Source: Enhygromyxa salina (lineage in GTDB: Bacteria > Myxococcota_A > Polyangia > Nannocystales > Nannocystaceae). From it: 64,000 nucleotides of DNA. The stretch lies in contig NZ_PVNL01000124.1 in NCBI RefSeq assembly GCF_002994635.1, forward strand, positions 1 through 64,000. Reading direction: 5' to 3'. A model generated the notes under the pieces. That model made no database searches and was not told where the DNA came from. It was given only the letters and a program-made list of their open reading frames with translations. Of this stretch, positions 60,837-64,000 are shown piece by piece (positions within the stretch are counted from its first letter, which is position 1; every line of letters starts with the position of its first letter). The position numbers and the translations under genes were made by a program.

Positions 60837-61643
60837 ATGTACTGTTCACGTCCGCCCCTCTTCGCTTCGTTGCTCGCCCTCGGGCTGGCGCTGTCATGCT
60901 CGACGCAGACCGACGGCGATTGGCCGTTTGTTGCGCAGCAAGAGACGAGCAGTGACTCGATCGGTGATGGCGACGGTGACCCGCCCGGCGACGGCGACGG
61001 CGATCCGCTAGGCGACGGCGACGGTGACCCACCCGGTGACGGCGACGGAGATCCGCCGGGCGACGGCGACGGAGATCCGCCCGGTGACGGTGATGGAGAT
61101 CTGACCGGCGATGGCGATGGTGATGGCGACGGTGATGGCGACGGCGATGGAGATCCGACCGGCGATGGTGACGGAGATGGCGACGGAGACGGGGATGGAG
61201 ACGGCGGCGATGGCTGCGACGGCATCCCCAGCCCGATCGGCATGGGAAATTGTCCGCCCCAGTGCGCGAGCTGTGCCGGTGGCCGATGCGAAATTCAGTG
61301 CCTCAACGGCGGTAGCTGCAACGGCCAAGACCTGAGCTGTCCGCCCGGTTGGCCGTGCGACGTCGCATGCGACGGCAGCGGCGCCTGCCAGGGCACGACC
61401 ATCAATTGTTCAGACGGCGACTGCACCATCTCGTGCGGCAACGGTGGCTCGTGCAACGACGCAACAATTCTCTGCGGTCAGGGCCAGTGCGACGTCTCGT
61501 GCAGCGGCCAGGGCAGCTGCGGAAACACGAACGTCACCTGCGGCCCGGACTCGTGCTCGGTCACTTGTGGGCTCAGCGACAACTTCCAGATCCAGGACCT
61601 GGACTGCGCCAACTCGTGCGATTGCGGCACGCCCGGCTGCTGA
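60837..61643 (+). CDS. Cys-rich lipoprotein with Gly-Asp linker
   Basis: 268 residues from ATG 60837. Lipobox ALSC, then a very long Gly-Asp repeat (about residues 42-122). The C-terminal half is a Cys-rich beta-helix-like repeat: CDVACDGSGACQGTTINCSD, CGNGGSCNDATILCGQGQCD, and so on, about 10 residues per turn. It ends in CDCGTPGC. Likely a rigid, disulfide-stabilised surface protein; function unknown. Confidence 0.75.
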   Translation: MYCSRPPLFASLLALGLALSCSTQTDGDWPFVAQQETSSDSIGDGDGDPPGDGDGDPLGDGDGDPPGDGDGDPPGDGDGDPPGDGDGDLTGDGDGDGDGDGDGDGDPTGDGDGDGDGDGDGDGGDGCDGIPSPIGMGNCPPQCASCAGGRCEIQCLNGGSCNGQDLSCPPGWPCDVACDGSGACQGTTINCSDGDCTISCGNGGSCNDATILCGQGQCDVSCSGQGSCGNTNVTCGPDSCSVTCGLSDNFQIQDLDCANSCDCGTPGC

Positions 61644-61662
61644 CGCCGCTCTCGATTCCATC

Positions 61663-62424
61663 GTGCTAGGACTTCGACCTGCGCTGTTCGTGCTCGGGCT
61701 CTCGCTGGCCGGGTGCAGCCTGATCGCCACCCCCGCGCAGACGGTGGTGCGAGAGGAGATCGCCGGGCATCGCCTGCTCGTCCAGCTCGAGGCGGCACAG
61801 CCGGGAACCCCGGTCCGATTCGCCCACCCGATCACGGACGACGAGCAGCACCTGGCCGAGCGGCTCGACGTCCTGCTCGCCGAGCTGGTCTACGGACGGC
61901 CCAAGGGGCGTCGCCTGGTCAGCGCGATCGAGGTCGAGGATCGCCAGCGGCTCGCCACCGCGCTCGCGCGCGGGCTCACCAGCGCCGGGCCACGCGAGCG
62001 AATTCGATTCTTGCTCAGCGTCGAGGATCAAGCACATACGCCCTGGCTCACGCCGAGCGATCGCCAGACCCGAGGCGTCGCGTTCGTCGACATCGACGGC
62101 CGGTTTCACCTGGCCTTCGATCTGCTCGACGATCGCGTCGATCCTGACGAGCTCGATCCCTACGATCCCACCGAGCGGGCGCAGACACGCGCTCGGCTCG
62201 TCAGTGAGACCGGCGAGGATCTCGGACCGGCCGACGACGGCGCGCCGCGGCTGTGGGTGGCGTGGCGTCTGAGCGAGGACGCGGCCCCACCGAGCGCATT
62301 GGACCTCCCGGCCGCGAGCGCGGCCAAGCTCGAGCTGCTCGATGAGCTGCTCCGCGACGGGATCATCGATCGCGAAGAACACGAGCGTCGGCGAGCTCGC
62401 CTCGGCGCCGAGAACCCCAAGTAA
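61663..62424 (+). CDS. Lipoprotein with C-terminal SHOCT-like helix pair
   Basis: 253 residues from GTG 61663. Lipobox LAGC (cysteine near 16). The middle is mixed (VVREEIAGHRLLVQLEAAQP, IRFLLSVEDQAH). The last 30 residues (KLELLDELLRDGIIDREEHE) are a SHOCT-type short helical domain. Function unknown. It precedes the outer-membrane protein gene by 13 bp. Confidence 0.65.
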   Translation: MLGLRPALFVLGLSLAGCSLIATPAQTVVREEIAGHRLLVQLEAAQPGTPVRFAHPITDDEQHLAERLDVLLAELVYGRPKGRRLVSAIEVEDRQRLATALARGLTSAGPRERIRFLLSVEDQAHTPWLTPSDRQTRGVAFVDIDGRFHLAFDLLDDRVDPDELDPYDPTERAQTRARLVSETGEDLGPADDGAPRLWVAWRLSEDAAPPSALDLPAASAAKLELLDELLRDGIIDREEHERRRARLGAENPK

Positions 62425-62437
62425 CCCGAGGCCGACG

Positions 62438-64000
62438 ATGACCACGACCTTCTCGCTGTTGTTCTTGCTCCTCGGCCTCGGTGTTTCGAGTCCGCCGGAG
62501 TCCGACCCCGATCCCGACCCTGACACGGAAACAGACGCCGCTTCGCCAGCCGCGAGCGAGGCCGAAGCCGCGACGACCGAATCCGCCGAAGGACCGCCCA
62601 CTGTCCGACTCCAACCGGAGGCCCAGCGACCAGACGAGGCGCATCCGGCCGCGGGTGACTCGGACGCATCCAAGAACGGGCCGGGCCCGCGACGCAGCGG
62701 GACCACCCCCGACACGGTAAGCACCCACGGCGGCGGCGCCGTGTCAGAGAGCGGCTGGGGCTTCGACTTCAACGGCTACATCAACGCGCCGATGCAGCTC
62801 GGGATCGGAGAGCACCCGAACACGGGACGCACGACCCTGCACGCGCCGCTCGTCGCCGACGATCAATTTCTGAGCTGGCAGCACACCTCGCACATGCGGC
62901 GCAGCTGGTCGGAGATGTACTTCTCCTACGGCAACGACGTCGTGCGCGGGACCACGGTCATCGAGGCGTTCAACTTCACGGACGTGAACTGGAACCAGCA
63001 GCAAGCGCAGCTCGGCGTCGGTCAGGCCTTCGTCACGCTCACGCCGCGGTTTCGCTCGACGCCGATCCAGTTTCGGGCCCGCGTGGGCGCGTTCGACAAT
63101 CGCTACGGCATGTCGGGTCGCTACGACCTCGGCGAGTACGAGACCTACATCTTCGGTCGAACCCGCGCGATGGGGGAGACGCTCAGCCTCAGCATCCCGA
63201 TCAAGAAGAAGTTCAAGCTCAACCTCGAGCACGGGTTTGGGATCAACCGACCCAACCCGAGCATCTACAACACGTCGCGGTTCACGGTGCTCAACCACGC
63301 GCACGCCGGGTTCGAGTGGAACGAGATGGTGGAGTTCAACCTCCACTACCTCGCCGCCTACTCGATGGAGGAAGACCGACGCGGCGAGCTGATGCCGGAC
63401 AACCGTCGCGGACGCATGCAGGTGTTCGGGCCCGAGCTGCGCATCGACGCCAACCGAGCCGGCTACTGGTACGTCGCGTTCTCGGTCATCGACTCGAACA
63501 AGGCGCGGACGATCGGACCCGCGATCGAGGTGATTCACGCCCAGGGCGGCGGCAACTTCACGCTTGGCATCGTGGACAACTACCTCGAGGGGCCGACCAA
63601 GCAGTCGGACGGCGACGGTGCCGTCTACACGATCGGCGCCCAGACCGAGCACAGCCTCAAGAAGATCCTGCAGGGTGACTCGTTTTGGGGGTCTGGGTGG
63701 GATCTGCGGCTGACCCTCTACGGCATGATGAACTTCATCGAGTCGCCGGATCCCGACGTCGACGGCACCCACAAGCTCAAGTACGGCGCGGATCTGTTCT
63801 ACAGCGCGCTGCCCTGGCTGGGCGCCGCGCTGCGCTTCGATCGGGTCCAGCCGCACAGCGAGCTGCCCGAGCAGAGCTTCGCCGTCATGTCGCCGCGGCT
63901 GGTGTTCCGCACCTCGTGGTTGACCCGCGAGCAGGTCTACATCCAGTACTCGCACTACTTCTACGCCCAGCGTGAGTGCGCCGATCCGGAGGAGCTGTAT
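62438..64000 (+). CDS. Outer-membrane beta-barrel protein (cut by the window end)
   Basis: 521 codons are visible and the frame is still open at the last base. A signal peptide (LLLFLLLGLGVSS) precedes an acidic Pro/Ala/Thr-rich region to about residue 105. After that, alternating amphipathic strands with aromatic ends appear (WGFDFNGYINAPMQLGIGEH, PIQFRARVGAFDNRYGMSGR, WYVAFSVIDSNKARTIGPAI, WDLRLTLYGMMNFIESPDPD). A porin or surface-sugar channel is the best guess. Confidence 0.7.
   Translation, partial: MTTTFSLLFLLLGLGVSSPPESDPDPDPDTETDAASPAASEAEAATTESAEGPPTVRLQPEAQRPDEAHPAAGDSDASKNGPGPRRSGTTPDTVSTHGGGAVSESGWGFDFNGYINAPMQLGIGEHPNTGRTTLHAPLVADDQFLSWQHTSHMRRSWSEMYFSYGNDVVRGTTVIEAFNFTDVNWNQQQAQLGVGQAFVTLTPRFRSTPIQFRARVGAFDNRYGMSGRYDLGEYETYIFGRTRAMGETLSLSIPIKKKFKLNLEHGFGINRPNPSIYNTSRFTVLNHAHAGFEWNEMVEFNLHYLAAYSMEEDRRGELMPDNRRGRMQVFGPELRIDANRAGYWYVAFSVIDSNKARTIGPAIEVIHAQGGGNFTLGIVDNYLEGPTKQSDGDGAVYTIGAQTEHSLKKILQGDSFWGSGWDLRLTLYGMMNFIESPDPDVDGTHKLKYGADLFYSALPWLGAALRFDRVQPHSELPEQSFAVMSPRLVFRTSWLTREQVYIQYSHYFYAQRECADPEELY

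Overview
The window looks like the chromosome of a high-GC, cellulose-degrading, Nannocystis-type myxobacterium (Polyangia, Nannocystaceae or relatives). The signs are lipoproteins with long Gly-Asp-Gly-Asp linkers, a protein with repeated CGDG...ACDDGN cysteine-rich motifs (myxococcal Cys-rich repeat), a fibro-slime domain, and type VI secretion cargo modules of the DUF2169/ketosynthase-like/DUF4150 kind. The genus is inference; no rRNA gene is present.

Region 1 (1-8.5 kb) is accessory DNA: an excisionase-like HTH protein, a low-GC zinc-finger plus GGDEF gene pair, a set of XRE regulators with a protein made of repeated Fis-like HTH units, and a second low-GC pair (a Rossmann/TIR- or nucleoside-deoxyribosyltransferase-like protein and a membrane coiled-coil protein). 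Both low-GC pairs are candidate defence or signalling systems.

Region 2 (9-23.8 kb) is the most unusual part. It is a tightly packed, divergently transcribed cluster of about 16 genes, nearly all unrecognised. Many encode single membrane segments. Recognisable parts are all for cell-wall work: two peptidoglycan-binding-like proteins, an SLT-like transglycosylase, an amidase_2 enzyme, and a 1448-residue protein with a histone-H1-like Lys/Ala repeat. The two arms diverge from a 405-bp region full of nested palindromes. No capsid, terminase, tail, ATPase or conjugation gene is visible. Broken copies of its last two genes lie at about 25.2 and 32.9 kb.

Region 3 (24-36.4 kb) is a mobile/defence patch: a HEPN protein, a structured RNA candidate in front of a TTG-start zinc protein, a KAP-like P-loop NTPase, a PIN-domain pair, a tyrosine recombinase whose 3' end reads over a tRNA/tmRNA 3' fragment, an excisionase-like protein, a truncated second recombinase, and a second copy, inverted, of the XRE/HTH-repeat module. 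In both copies the repeat gene appears to begin at a CTG overlapping the upstream stop codon (CTGA).

Region 4 (36.5-45.9 kb, all minus strand) carries two tandem type VI cargo modules: adaptor (DUF2169), inactive ketosynthase-like protein, DUF4150 PAAR-like nuclease effector, immunity protein. The adaptor of the downstream module is decayed. No structural T6SS genes are in the window.

Region 5 (46-64 kb) is a cell-surface and cellulose-use region: two DUF4331 proteins, a Cys-rich fibro-slime lipoprotein, an MFS transporter with a GH1 beta-glucosidase, a duplicated GH5-cellulase plus CBM-lipoprotein unit, a GH9 cellulase, a propeller-like lipoprotein, further lipoproteins and the start of an outer-membrane beta-barrel protein. 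Extracellular GH5/GH9 enzymes would cut cellulose, and the MFS/GH1 pair would import and hydrolyse cello-oligosaccharides. A shared upstream motif precedes four of these transcripts.
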